From Colius striatus (lineage: Eukaryota; Chordata; Aves; Coliiformes; Coliidae): a DNA stretch of 64,000 nt. Made by a program: the position numbers and the translations under genes. How positions within the stretch are numbered: the stretch's first letter is position 1; every line of letters starts with the position of its first letter. Under the pieces are notes generated by a model that saw only the letters and a program-made list of their open reading frames with translations, was not told where the DNA came from and searched no databases. Below are positions 14,850-27,088 of this stretch, one piece after another. The DNA is taken from assembly GCF_028858725.1 (NCBI RefSeq), contig NC_084774.1, forward strand, positions 6,980,001 to 7,044,000, in the 5' to 3' direction.

Positions 14850-14945
14850 TTACCCACCACCAAAAATGAGGAAGCCAAAGTGGGGAGAGATTAAACCATC
14901 TGCCTGAGGTCCATCTGCATGCTGCCATGAGGAGCAGTGCCACGT
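14850..14945 (-). repeat. Possible MIR-like SINE relic
   Basis: 'gaggaagccaaagtgggg' followed by 'agagattaaaccatctgcct' and 'gaggtcc' resembles the reverse complement of the MIR core, where 'gaggaaactgaggcacagag' precedes 'aggttaagtaacttgcccaa'. Divergence is high. The better copy 500 bases downstream makes the reading more plausible but not certain. Confidence 0.35.
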
Positions 14946-15413
14946 GCCAGCATCTCTGATCACAAAGCCATCACCTTTCCCTAGCATCCACCCAGGTTTA
15001 AAGCAGAAAGGCAGCACAGGAGTAAACACAGCAAAGTATGTTACAGGAAAACTTCACAACAAAGCCAAAGGAGCACCAGAAACCTGCTCTACCTGAACTG
15101 GCCGTCCATTTAAAACTAAAGGAAGAACTTGAAGCAATGCAAAGGAAGGCTTCCCAGCTGAAGGAGCAACCACCCTGCTACTGCATGTCTGTGGTTATGC
15201 AGGGAACCCCAGCACCTCACAGAGCAAGAGCTCTGGGCACCTAGAAAATCATTTAATTGGATCATCCCATTCTGTTTTCCCCAAGAGAACAGAAGAAAGG
15301 CCCATGAGATGGTCACGCTACTCCATCCAGATGCTTACACATTAGCTATGGAAAAGGGGACAGGTCTCTTCCCCACAGCTCCTGGCTGGAAGGGAAACAC
15401 TGTCACCAGTGTG

Positions 15414-15532
15414 TTACAGAAAGGGAAATGAGGCACAGAACAATGTTAAATAACTTGTACAAGGTCACAGGAAGCCTATAGCAAAGCAAGTAATTGAACC
15501 CAGGACTTGTGAGTCCCCAGTCTTGTTAGTTA
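15414..15532 (-). repeat. MIR-like SINE relic
   Basis: The order 'aaatgaggcacagaacaatg', 'ttaaataacttgtacaaggt', 'cacag' and 'aattgaacccaggacttg' is the reverse complement of the MIR core: the 'gaggcacagag', 'ttaagtaacttgcccaaggt' and 'gattcgaacccagg' blocks in the right order and spacing. MIR elements are ancient amniote SINEs and survive as diverged relics in birds. Confidence 0.75.
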
Positions 15533-17869
15533 TCAGAGATCAGCCTTTTAGTGGGTCACCTTTAGTCAGAAACCCTCCCAATTTGCATACAAAAGCACTG
15601 CCAAGAGATTATGCTGAACTACATTGGCACAGAGAATTATTATGAGTTTCCCTTACAGCCCAACACACTCAAAGGGTTGTTTTGGAAATAAAATACAATA
15701 AAACTTGCAGCATGTTAGGTGTGCTGGAACAGGCAACTCCCCAGCACCACAAGCAGCTGAACCCCAAAGCGCATGGAAGGCTCCAGATCGAGCTGGCAGA
15801 TAAGGAGGGCTTTTTCCTTCTTTCACTTTGTTTTGAAGGGTGGTCTCCAGTGAGTAAGAGCTTACTGGTTCCTGAGTTTCACCTTGGATTTACATCTTCA
15901 TCCACAAATACCTCTGGATGAAACAGAACATTGCAGCCTTAGCACTGAGCCAAACATTAAAAAGCCTTTCCCTTTGGACGAGGTCTCTCCTTGAACCTGG
16001 TGTGCCAGCAGTTTCTGTTGCTACAAAAACAACTGAATGCACTTTACCCATGCTTTCATGGGCCACAGGCACAGTTCTTTGCCTTCTTAAAGAAAAACTG
16101 CCTACAGCATCTCTCAACAGACCCCAATCCCTTCAGAGAAACTAGAAACAGCCTTTGCCTTCCGTACATTCAGGGTACCCTTGGCAAGCAGCGCTGGCTG
16201 AAGGCATCTCTGTGGCTCCTGCAAGTCTGCAGGGTGGGGATGGCCACTGTCTGAGTCCTCACAGTGCCACCTCCCCACGAACCCCAATGCCTTCCTGGGG
16301 GACAGTTCACCTCCCTCAGAGCTCCACAAACAGCAACCCAGGGCTGCAGCATCACTGCTGCCCAGGGAGAGCTCAACCACATGCAAACAGGAACAGCAGA
16401 TCCCAAACCCTTCCATTAAACAGATGCAATTTTTAACACAACAGGCAATCAAACCATGTCCATGGATATCTACAGCACTCAGAAAATTCTCAGTTGATGA
16501 CAAATAGTGAAAGTGTTGGGCAATAGGTTTGGAAAGAGCTACCAAGGCTGGAATTTGAAGGCTGGAATTCGCCTTTCACTCAATACAATGCAGGCTGCAC
16601 AGAGGGGAGTAGAAACAGTTTGTGAAGGTCTAGCCAAGAAGTTCATACAGTGTTTAGGCATCCAGTGGCTTCATCTTTCAGGGTACAAGCAATCTACTTT
16701 GTCAGTTTGGTACTGTATATATGTTCTGAGCAGATAAGTCAGTAACAGTAGGAAGGGAGGGATGAGTGAAAAGGATGCAAAGGCACCAGGAAAACAGTAT
16801 CTGAGCTGCAAGCTGGTAAAACTTTAGTTACATATTGACTGTGTAGTATGAAAACAGAGGTAGAGCACCATGGTCAGATGCCAGATGAGCATCACAGCTC
16901 CACATTCAGGGCTACTGCAGCCTGCCTGGGCAACAGTGGGCATTACTGAGGGCTAAGGGCTGACCTCCAACTACCACCTTCCTTGGGAGCAACAAACTCT
17001 GTTGGCTCAATAGAAAGAGAGAAGAAAAAGAAAAAAATAGAACTTTGCCTCCACTAAGGCTCTGCTACAGGAAAAAAAACTCCAAGCACTACCCAATTAA
17101 AGGGATAATGGACAATTCTTTTTATGCAAAGCCTTCAAGGGGGGAATTCTTTACTTCATGCTCTGCTGCAGATTTTCAGATGAATGTTTGCTCTCAGGAA
17201 AAATTTCTTTCTCAGAGTGGGAAAACTAAACATATCTTTTCTTCATCTCGCTTTGACTGGCAGAGCAGAGGCAGCTGTTCCATTGAATGATAGCCGTATG
17301 AGCACAAAAACCCTGCCCCAGACTGTTTAGCTTTAAGGCTGCTCACCAGAAGACCCTGCTGTCACTCCAGTGAGGAGCACACTCCATGGTATGGCAGGGA
17401 CAAGAGATGCCATGCAAGCACCCAGTTTTGTGAGAGCACCATATGCTTTCACCCCTGTCTTCAGTACAAGCACATCATCCGACCAGGATGAACCCCTCAG
17501 AAAGAACCAGCTCAGTGGAACCACCTCCAGGAAGGTTATTAGTAACAAGACCAAACTAGCAGCTGTGGGTCTCCAGATGGATGTGTCAAACAGAGGGCTG
17601 AAGAGGCATGACATCAACTAGGTCAAAGATTTGCTTGCTTTGAAATCCTACTCCTCCTTATTTAGGTTACAGGAGCACCCAGAGGCCTCAGCCAAGCCAA
17701 CATCTGCCCTACAAAGCTTGTGCTGGAGAAGTGCATTTGCACATGTAATGACCACCTCCATGCCGAGTTCCCACCCCACAGAAATAACATTTCCAACACA
17801 TCATTTACATACCAAGCCCATAATCCAACGGACTATTTACAAGCCAAGAGCATTCTTCACAGCTCTTAC
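15533..17869. other. Non-coding, nothing recognised
   Basis: No gene, repeat family or RNA structure could be supported. Open frames up to 143 residues (16,114-16,545, - strand) have overlapping open frames on the other strand and no recognisable domains. Confidence 0.4.
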
Positions 17870-17950
17870 CTTCATCTCTAAGGTCCCAGTCAGTGACTGC
17901 TTTGAAGAAGCCTGTCTGAAGGCAACAGGCAGCCCTGGGAACAGCCGAGC
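17870..17950 (-). other. Candidate internal 5' exon, - strand
   Basis: On the - strand a pyrimidine-containing acceptor ending 'cccagttcttag' is followed by 81 bases and a good donor 'gatgaag|gtaagagc'. The 81 bases are open in the phase-0 frame (27 codons, ending ...TGTLEMK), but another frame is open too. It lies downstream, in transcript order, of the candidate exon at 19,898-20,004, and the two would join in phase. I do not recognise a protein. It could be a 5' UTR exon of the presumed ZHX3 transcript or a chance pair of splice-like sites. Confidence 0.22.
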
Positions 17951-19897
17951 CTAAGAACTGGGATTTGCAGAAGTTAAATAACTGAGACAACTAAGCACAG
18001 CTCACAAGATTTTGCTCCACAATCCAAGTGCTGAAAGCTGAAAACTTAAAACATTTCCTCCCTGAATGCATTAAATTCCCATTTTCCTATTTCAAAGTCT
18101 TCCACTTGCTTCAGCATCCAAAATGCACTTCCCAAATGCACTGCTAGGAATAGGGTGTCGTAAACACAGTTTTACAGAAAAGGAAGGTTAACACACAACA
18201 TATTTTTGCCATTACTTCAATACATCCTGCAAGCTCTGCAAGCTTGGTAAAGAAAGAGTCTATTTAAAAATCTAGGGTGGGGAAGAATTAGCTCACCAAA
18301 ACCATAAACAGATTTGCTTTGCACTTTCAGTCCAAGAGAAAAACAAGACAGGCTAAGTGCATACTGATGCACACAATAGCACAATCGCTTTAAAAACAAA
18401 TGAATTGGGAGGGAGAGACATCAGAGGAAGGCAGAGGCAAAGGAGGAGATGAGAGAAAGGAGCCACGTCCTAAAGCAGAGATCCTGCATGGTTCTTAAAG
18501 CTCCCTGAGAAGATATTAGAGAGCCTCCATGTGCCAGTGATGGACAGTGAGCTTGCAGAGAGGATGACACATGTTCCTGCAATGTCACGATCTGTCTCTG
18601 GGTGCAAGTCCTTGAGTAATAAACGACATTACTTTCTGCAAACGTAACACAAAGGAATCCTTCCCACTTACCCAGTGACCTTCCACACCAAGAATCCAAA
18701 TACATTACTGTCTTTCAGTGGCAAATACCAAGGGATATAACATTGAATTCCCTTCTCCCTACTCTCCTTCCAGAGAGGTTCTGACTCCTTTTACCAAGTC
18801 AGAGTGAAGCTACAAAAGCTTTACCCCTCTTCCTCCTGCTGAATTTTCCCTCTATAATGATAAGACAACCCAGAGAGCAACAACACTCTCTGTGTTTGCA
18901 ATTTTACTGCCATAAGATGTTTGAGGGTCCACCTAGCATGCAGTTAATTGAGGCAGCTTCAAGGAGGACAGTCCTCAGGAGGCTGAAGGTGCCCATAGAT
19001 TCCAGCACATCACATGTTACAGCAGGGTCTGTTTATCCCTACCAGTTTAACAGACTGGATTTAGCCTGCAGAACTGGAAGCGTGTGGGGAAAGCTACAGC
19101 AAACAGCATCAGTCCAGTTGTACTTCCAGCACTGATTTAATAAAGTCTAGAAACCAGCCGTTTCCAGGCGTGGCATAAACTGAGTAAAAATCACTCTCGG
19201 GTTTGAAAACCCCATTTCCATGGGGACATTGTCATTTATCACACAGTCATGAATTGGGTGAATGAATCCCTGCCAATCTACTCACTAAGGCTTAAGGCTT
19301 TTTCTTGTAAGAAATGAAGCTTAGAGCTTCAAATAAAAGGGCTTTGCTCTAGTATGAGACTCATTTTCTTCAAAAATCTGGAATGGTGTAATGGAAACCC
19401 CGTGTTCCTTCCAAGCACATGTCTTCCATCCACAGAAGCCAGGGGAAAACACATGGCTCTCCTGACCCCTCACTCAAGACAGGACAGATGAACGCTTATT
19501 TAGTTGTATGGATTCTTTGGGGTGGGCAAGAAAATAAATCAGCAGTCTAGCACAAAGACAGAGAGGAGCACCAGCCAGGAGTACAAGTGCATAGGACATC
19601 TGAACTCTGCCCTGTCCAGGGCATGACATTCAAAAGCAAAAAATAAATTGCCCACTTCTCAGAGAGGCCTGAGATCATAACCCAAGATCTGTATGGACTA
19701 CAGAGCACAGCGTGGCTCAAAGGTTAACAGAGCAAACCATCGCATGATCACTTACTTCAGCCCTCAGGCCAGAACAGCCTTTGTAGGAGAAGCCTACACT
19801 ACAATCCTATAGTCCACATCTCTCTGCCAAAGCTACATGAGACAAAGGCACACAGTGCTCATCACATCCAGAGCCCAGGGTGGCAGTGGTGACCTAC
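17951..19897. other. Non-coding, nothing recognised
   Basis: This lies between the two candidate - strand exons. No repeat family, RNA gene or recognisable coding segment is seen. Confidence 0.4.
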
Positions 19898-20004
19898 CTG
19901 TGTGAGGGACCACGACCTTGGCCTGTCCTTCTCCAGTTCCTCCTCTGTGCTCGAGCGCATCTTTAAAGTGCCTGTAGTCGCTTCAGCTGCACCAGGATTC
20001 AGTG
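19898..20004 (-). other. Candidate internal 5' exon, - strand
   Basis: Reading the - strand, 'catcttctcttccag' is a strong acceptor and 'ctcacacag|gtaggtcacc' a strong donor, bounding 107 bases. One frame is open throughout (…TGTLKMRSSTEEELEKD…) and contains an ATG at 19,960-19,958 that gives 21 open codons to the donor. The segment sits 18 kb downstream, in - strand order, of the CpG-island donor at 38,270, where a non-coding ZHX3 exon would be expected. The peptide does not match any ZHX3 sequence I know, so it is more likely 5' UTR with an upstream start, or an unrelated or spurious exon. Confidence 0.35.
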
Positions 20005-23000
20005 CTGGAAGAGAAGATGTTACACCAAAAATTACTGCTGCACCTCCGAAGCAGAAGGTGACCCTTGGTTAGAAAAGGCTGAAAACTTAGCCACTGATGA
20101 GTTTAAGGTGTCTCCCAACTCATGCAATCGACCCCACTGTGCTCCCACGGTACATCCTCACTGAAGCATCTTTGCTATTTTTCCCCCTTCTCCATTCAAT
20201 TAGCAAAGGCATCATTTATCAGAAGTTAACCAAGTTGACTGGACTAATCACTAAGCACTCAAGCACACTGCTCTCAACCCAGTGAATGTAAAAACCTCCC
20301 CACTGCAGCATGCTGGAAACCAGGGCCACTGCTCCCTGGCTCCCAGACCCAGTTCATTAACAGGACTGGAAACCTCAACTGGCTGAGAACATATTTAGAG
20401 AAGCAATCCCAGCACCCCGACCAGCACTGCCGCAGCCTGCGGCTATATATAACCTGCAGCTTTGCTCGTAGCTGCAGGCTGCCTCTCTCCCCTCCATTTT
20501 CCTCTGCTGCCGTCCAGTCCCCGTTCCCTCATCCCCAGAGAAGCAGCAGAGCCAGCCCAATGTATTTCATAATTTCTAAACTTAACCATCTAAAGGGACA
20601 ACCAGCCAAGTTGATTTCTGGGATGAAGTTCAGACCGAGGGAGAAAACAGCATATTGAAAAACAGAGTCACTCTGGAAAAAGGTGAGCCAGGGCTTGTAA
20701 TAAGGATGAAAATTAGGAAAACTGTGTTGTGATTCCCAAGGAAAGGAAAATTTAGGCTTGTGTGCTGTTCCTGCTGAAGCACAGCCAGCGACAGGTTCTC
20801 CTCCCCCAGCAACACATCCCAAGGGTCTCTGTGCTTCCAACAGCGTGTGCTCAGGCTGAAGTCCCCTGGCACAGCCCTGCAGATCTGCTTCACAGGTTGG
20901 ATCCTGCTGTCTATACCCTTTGCTCACAACCAATGAGTTTCTTTGATCAAAATAAAGAAGTGGCAAGGAGAGATTTAACCAAATGGCTAGCACAGATGTG
21001 TTACAATTTGTGAGGGTGCTCCCTGACCCCATCTACAAACCTACAGACAAGAAGCTCTGGCTGTAACCACACAGACCAAACCCCAGGAGGGGTTAAAAAA
21101 AGGAGAAGAAAAAAAATTAATTGGAAGGGTGTTGAAGGACATACAAAGGCTTTGCCTTATAAGCACTCAGGTGTCCCCTTGCTTCCTGCTGCAAAGCCAC
21201 TCAGACAAAGCTCCCCTGGGCCCGTGGTGTTGGTTGCTGCATGTTATTTTCCCAATTTAATTCACAGAAAACACAAAGCAAGCACAAAACTGGGGGAAAA
21301 CTGAGCCCCAAGTGTGGCAAATCACAACAGTTCAGGGAACAAGAAAAAAATGCTTTAAATGCCTTCTAGATGCTGCAGCTTTTCTCTTTTTCCTTGCTTT
21401 TCTTTCCTCTCCCCTAAAAAGAAGGGAAGGCTTATTCTGAACCAACCAGGTTTCAACACACTTGGAAAGATCTCGGTGTCGGATGCCGGGACCTTGACAT
21501 AACAGGTGACAACCTTCTCTGTGCCAGAAAAAGTTTAACATATAATAAGAAACAAACATTAGACTGCTGATGGAGTGAGTTTTTATTCCAGCAATTTGTG
21601 TAAATGTCCTGTAACAACTTGCACAACACCACCATCTCCCAAACAAAGTGGTACCAGCTGCCGTTCCTCCTTCCATAAACGCTACTGCCCCTCTCCCTCG
21701 ACTATATGAGCTCTCTCTGCTATGTCAGGTTTAATATCATTTACACTTTCCTTTAGGGATTCAACATATGCCTAAGACTTTAACAAAAAAGATTTTATCA
21801 TCCTTGGAGTACCTAAATTAAGAAGAGTGACCTTGGCCACAGCAGCCTGAAGAGCTTTGAGCTTCCTGAAATTAAAAGAGGTTTAAATAGCTGGAGGGAG
21901 AGAAAAATCTGAGCTTCTCAAAACCTTGTTCTGAAATATGGAGCAAAATCCCTGCAAATTTGGCACCATGAGCCACTATTACCCTCACAGCTCCACTTTG
22001 AATTGCCTTAAGTTGCTGCTTCAAGTAAAATAATACAGGAGAGAGCTGAGGCAAGGGGGCAGGGGCTGGGGTTTTCTCCGAGCAGCACGCACAAACAGTT
22101 CAGCTGCTTATCACTGGAACTCTAACAGCAACAAGGACAACCAAGGTTTGCCTTTTTCCCTAATGTCTTTCAGATATTAAAAGCTCAGTATCTGATATTT
22201 GTGATACATTCAGGCCCCTCTGCCTTGGAGACTTCCACTGTCTGCCACAGACACCCATCATCGTTCCCAGCCAGCCTTTCAAAGTCTTAGGGTTTCCTCA
22301 GGCTTGAGTAAGCAGCTCAACACCTGCAAACAGTTCAAGAATGGAGAATATATTCCCCAAACATCAGACTCAACACAGAGAATAAGTTATCCTCATACAC
22401 CTGAGGGTTTAAAACAGTCATGCCTGAACCAGTGGGGACAGAGGGCTCATGAAAAGAGAGGGAGGAACACCAGCCTCCTGGCAGCATCCCCGCACAGGGA
22501 TCCACAAAGGGTTTCTGCATCTAAAAGTCAAAATCCTTGCAAAGTCTCAAGAACAGGGGTTATTGTTTTCCTTTCACCTGGCAGCCTCATCTCAGATGTT
22601 GTGGTTTTTTAATGGCTGTTAACTCTCTCTTTGCCCTCTCTTGGTTTTGGGGTTTTTTTTCGATAGGGCTGGAAAGGAACAAGGTCATCCCAGAACAAAG
22701 CCACCTTGCAGAACAGAGCCTGCTTCCACCTGATACTGGCACAGCAGCTGAGGCAGCCCCAGGCCTGGCTCTCAAAGCTCTGTCCTGCTGGAGGCTGTGC
22801 TGAGTGTGAGCAAAACCATACAGAAAATGACAAAACCAATTCCCCTGTCCACCAGTCCCAAAGGGGATGCTCTCGGGGATGCTTCACCTTTTCTTGCTGT
22901 CCCCAGGACTGCGAAATAGCTGAGCTGTGCAGGCACTTTGCAAGACCCCAGCTTTGACAGAGATAAGTACCTTGCTTTGCTGGCCACCGGGACCTTCCTT

Positions 23001-24179
23001 GGTCCATGGGACCTTCTGCCCCAAAAGCCAAGCACATGGCAAGGTTTCCTCACAGAGCCACTCCATGTCCCAACACCCACAACAAAACAAGTCTTTCAGT
23101 TTTCTCCAATGAGCTTTTACAACCATTATGATTCAGCAGTGCCATAGATGGACTTGAAGTTGATTAAAGATAGATGTTCTATCTGGCAAGGAGCAAAAAA
23201 ACTCAATTATACCTTGAGACCTGAGTTGATTTGTGTAGATCTAACAAAAAATGTGACATGCAGCAATGCACAATTGTGTCCAAAGAAGAACTAACTCTCT
23301 TACCTGGCCTGACATACATCAATAGCACAGAGCAGCTCCCTGCTCCTGACTAGGAAACAGTTGTTCTCTACAGAACTAAAAGGAGCTGGTGTCAGATTGG
23401 CATCTTTGCTAAGAGTCTTGGAGGAAAAAGCATGCAGAGGACACTGCAGAACATGGTCCTGTCACACAAAGGATGTGCGTGCAGGAAATGCTGCTCAGGC
23501 AAGTGGGACCTCCTGCCACTGCCCAGCAGAGACCATCCAGGCCCACAGGCTCCACTGCAGGCTGTCACCCTTTGAAAAAGGCTCTCATTCCCAAGGTACA
23601 ATTAAAGGACAAGTTACCATTCAGGATCTGTAAAGTGGCTGTTTCTATTTCTCCAGTATTTACACAGAGCTGGGAACTTGTCTTTAGTGATATCTCTTTA
23701 AAGGGAAACAGCTATACTAGAGGCAACATTGCTCACATCCCCTCTCTGTCTCTTCCAGCTCAAGTGAACCAGTGTCCTGGAAAGGCTGTATCATCAAGAG
23801 AGGCAAGCCATGCAATTTAACATCCATAACATTCAATTTTAGAATCAAAGAGCATAAAATATTTCTATCCAACATCTGCTGTCATAGAGGCATGCAAGCT
23901 TTTATTATCTTTAGTCACTTCCATCTTTTTAAGGGCCTGAAAATTTAAGCCCCAGAACATAATTTGTCATCTCTTACTGTTTTTTAGAGTGAAAACAACC
24001 CTTTTTAGCCTCACCACTCCATGCCAGCACTGTAGAAAGAGAGCACAGGAAAGCATTAAGACAGCTCCCACTTGCAGGAGAATAAACTGCACCTTCAAGA
24101 TGCAAGAGTGATCAGCAAGAAATATTAGCAAGATACTTCTAAGCTATTTTCCTCTTCCAACAACTGATGCCCCACAGGC
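20005..24179. other. Non-coding, nothing recognised
   Basis: No gene is supported. A further - strand donor-like site near 23,303 ('ggccag|gtaagaga') has only a weak, ambiguous acceptor 40-50 bases upstream. Open frames up to 167 residues (20,529-21,032, - strand) are overlapped by other frames and show no domain. Confidence 0.4.
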
Positions 24180-24505
24180 TCTTCAGGTCATCCAATCCAG
24201 TTGTTAGTTTTAGGGAAAGTATTGCCCAATATTTAATCTGAACTTTTTTCTCTACAATTTTAGAACCATGACCTCTTGACCCATCCACTGTGAATGTGGA
24301 AAGCAAACACCATCTTCCACTTCAGGCACCTGAAGATACATTTCCTCCCTTACTCTTCTCTTATCTAGAGCCAAACAACTCAGGCTTGTGATTTCTAGAC
24401 CTCCAGTCAATCTCGTTACCACTCTCTGGGCCTCCTCCAGCTGATCTCTTCTTTTCTGACAGAACCAGAAGAGGACACCTTCCCCAGCCTTCTGCACTAC
24501 ACACT
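24180..24505 (-). mobile_element. Possible old CR1-like relic
   Basis: Blocks such as 'tatttaatctgaac', 'accatgacctcttgaccc' and 'ctgggcctcctccagctgat' recall, in reverse orientation, the order of the CR1 3' region ('taatctgaacctcccctg', 'ctctggacctgctccag'). Similarity is weak and interrupted, so another old retroelement is possible. Confidence 0.3.
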
Positions 24506-24619
24506 TATCTACTTCAGGGTGCTTATTTCCACCTAAGCAGACATGAGTTTTATGCCCAATTTCAAAGAATTTACAAGCAGAGACACAGGCTAGTTCACAT
24601 CTGCCTTAGTCATTTTTTT

Positions 24620-27033
24620 TCCATAGCAAAGGTTATGGAATATTCTCATTAAACTAAAAATCCCTCCTGCAGAGTTTTTAAAATGTTAAATCCTATTCAG
24701 TTTGGATTTTTAAAAAGGAGATATATACAGAATCAAGCATTAAACCTCAGCAAACAGTAATCAGCTTCTCACTCCAGGAAAACAAAACAGCAGAGCACTC
24801 TCACTCATTTTCATTTCACTGCCCACGAGGATGCTCCAAGGACCACTGGCAACAAATATCTAAATCTTGCTATCTGTTACTTGAGAGTGAAAATCATCAC
24901 TTTGTTTCATGTTTTACACAAGGCCTGATGTGTGACTGTCCAGTTCAGCTGAAACAGAAGAGCACTGGCTTTCCTTTCATCCAAAAAATCTCAAGCCTGC
25001 AGCATCCTGCAGGATGTGAGAGCTGCAGCTCTGTTCCTGCACTGCCTGGAGAGTTCTGCATGGTTAGCTCCAGCTCCTGCTGTGAGCTGGGATAGTCTGG
25101 GATTGGGAACTCCCTCAGTCCCCTGGGATCTGCTTTCCATATACCTAAACATTCAGTAACACACCTCAACAGCTCTTCTGACCGCTTCTCCATCCTCCTC
25201 CAGCTGCACTTACTGGTCTGTTCACAAACAGCTTGTGGGAGCAAAGGGACAATAAATGCAAAAATCAGCTTTGTCTAAAAAAAAATCCCCTTTGACTGAG
25301 AATGCCCCCTGAGCAGGGGGGGCACTGGCAGCACTGCCATTAACTCGAGTCTAAAAAAGTCTGGGAGTCAGCAGTGATGATTCTATGATAATACAAATTA
25401 TTAATGGGAGGAACCTCCTCGCTCCTCTGCACACAGCTTGGCTAGAGCCAAAGGATCTTATTTTTTTCAGTGCATGGACCTTGAAAACTCCATGATTAGC
25501 AAAGAAAAACCACACTGACAGTTTTTACACTGTCCACAATATATTTTTAAGGTGATTTGTCATTTAAACTGTCAGCTTGAAATGTAATGATTTTTTAAAA
25601 TGAATTAAATATTATGTATCACATTCACAGGCTGCAACCACTGCCAAATTCCTCTGTCAGCTTTTATGGGATTATAATCATATTCCTCTTTTAATGTTTT
25701 ATTCCCTTGCTTCTGTGCCAAAGACATGGGAAAGAGAGTAAATGGCTACTTAAGAGTATGACCATCTAAACCAAAACTGAAAGTGGAGCAAAATGTCCCA
25801 ACTCCTCCATCCCAGTGAGAGTATCCTTAGGTGTTGCCTGTAACACAGCAGACAAAATGCTTTTAGTAATTTTAAAGTGTAATTTCAAAGCAGGTTTTCA
25901 AGTTTAAAAAAATCTCTGTTTTAAAAGGAAAAGTGGTTTTAATTGTTGGGAAAACACATGGCAGGACAAGCTTTACATTTCTGGCATTGAGAAATACCCA
26001 TCTCTTGCAGAGACCAGAAACAGTTCGACAGTGAACACAAAGGGAAGGTCAGTGGGATCCAGAGCAGGTTTAGGAGTCCTTCCCAGGGCTATCCAGCCTC
26101 CCCTACTACTACATTTACTGCTCAGAAACCTTCCTGTCCCATCTTCTCCCTAAACTGTTCTTCTGCTGGAGGTGGAACAGATGGATATACCCATTTTTGG
26201 TCTTCCTGGATTGCTCTCCTCACTTTGAACAAGCCCCATCTGAGTAAACTGCCAGCTGGGTCTCAATCCCAGCTCCTGCAGGGACCTGGCTGGGGCTCAG
26301 CCTGGGGAGAGTTACACAAAATTAAGATTTCAGCATTTCTTAGTGGGAATCTAAATGTCTTCTTTCCCCCCACAAAAACGCTTGGAGCACCACTGTGCTT
26401 GTCTGTACAAAGAAGACAAAATTGTCTAGAAATGGAAGCAAAACCTTACTCACCCAAATTAATGGGCAAATTTTACAACATGAACACAAGAAAAATGTTT
26501 GGCTTGGGTTTTTTTTCTCCCTGCAAGGCACTTTGGGTTTTTTTTTTTTTGCAGGACAGTGTTCCTTTATAAAAGCATTCTTCTGAAAGCACTTCTCCTG
26601 TGAAGCTTCCCCTCCGACAGCTACTGTTACAAATCTGCGATAAAAGACGTATTCAGTAGGGCTTGGCACACAAATAGCACCCAAACAGGCACTGTCAAAG
26701 CCTTGCAAGTTTATCACAAGCTTCAAAATATTTAGAGAAAGAAAAGATGCTCAGCTAGGAGAAGCTTCAGCTCTTGGGGTCATGAGAACCTCAGATTTCA
26801 TCAGGGAGAAAAAGAAAGAAAAAAGATAAGTGTCTAGACACAACTCTGGAGAAAATCTCTCAAAGCAACGTGACTCAGATTTTCAAGGACTGATGGCCAA
26901 GCACAGAAGGAACCTTTGATGGATCATCACTTGTCTTGATCTAGCGTCAGGATTTTGCAGTGTCTCACTGGTGACTTCTGAATATTTCTGTGAGGAAACC
27001 ACGCTGTAAACTTCATCCCTGGAAGCCAGAGCA
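24620..27033. other. Non-coding, AT-rich
   Basis: No gene or repeat is recognised. The part at about 25,480-25,740 is very A/T-rich with homeobox-like TAAT/ATTA cores and could be a conserved non-coding element; that is a guess from composition only. Confidence 0.35.
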
Positions 27034-27088
27034 GAAGGAACTAGATGATCTCTAAAGGTCCCTTCCAACCCCTACCATTCTATGATTA
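27034..27088 (+). mobile_element. CR1 LINE 3' terminal fragment
   Basis: 'ctagatgatctctaaaggtc' followed by 'ccttccaacccctaccattc' and 'tatgatta' is the terminal CR1 signature with its ATTCTATGA-like end. Only about 55 bases are recognisable, a strongly 5'-truncated insertion. Confidence 0.8.

Noticed and set aside
23304-23355. Possible - strand exon ending 'ggccag|gtaagaga'
   Set aside because: The donor is strong, but the acceptor is ambiguous and weak, and nothing links it to a gene.
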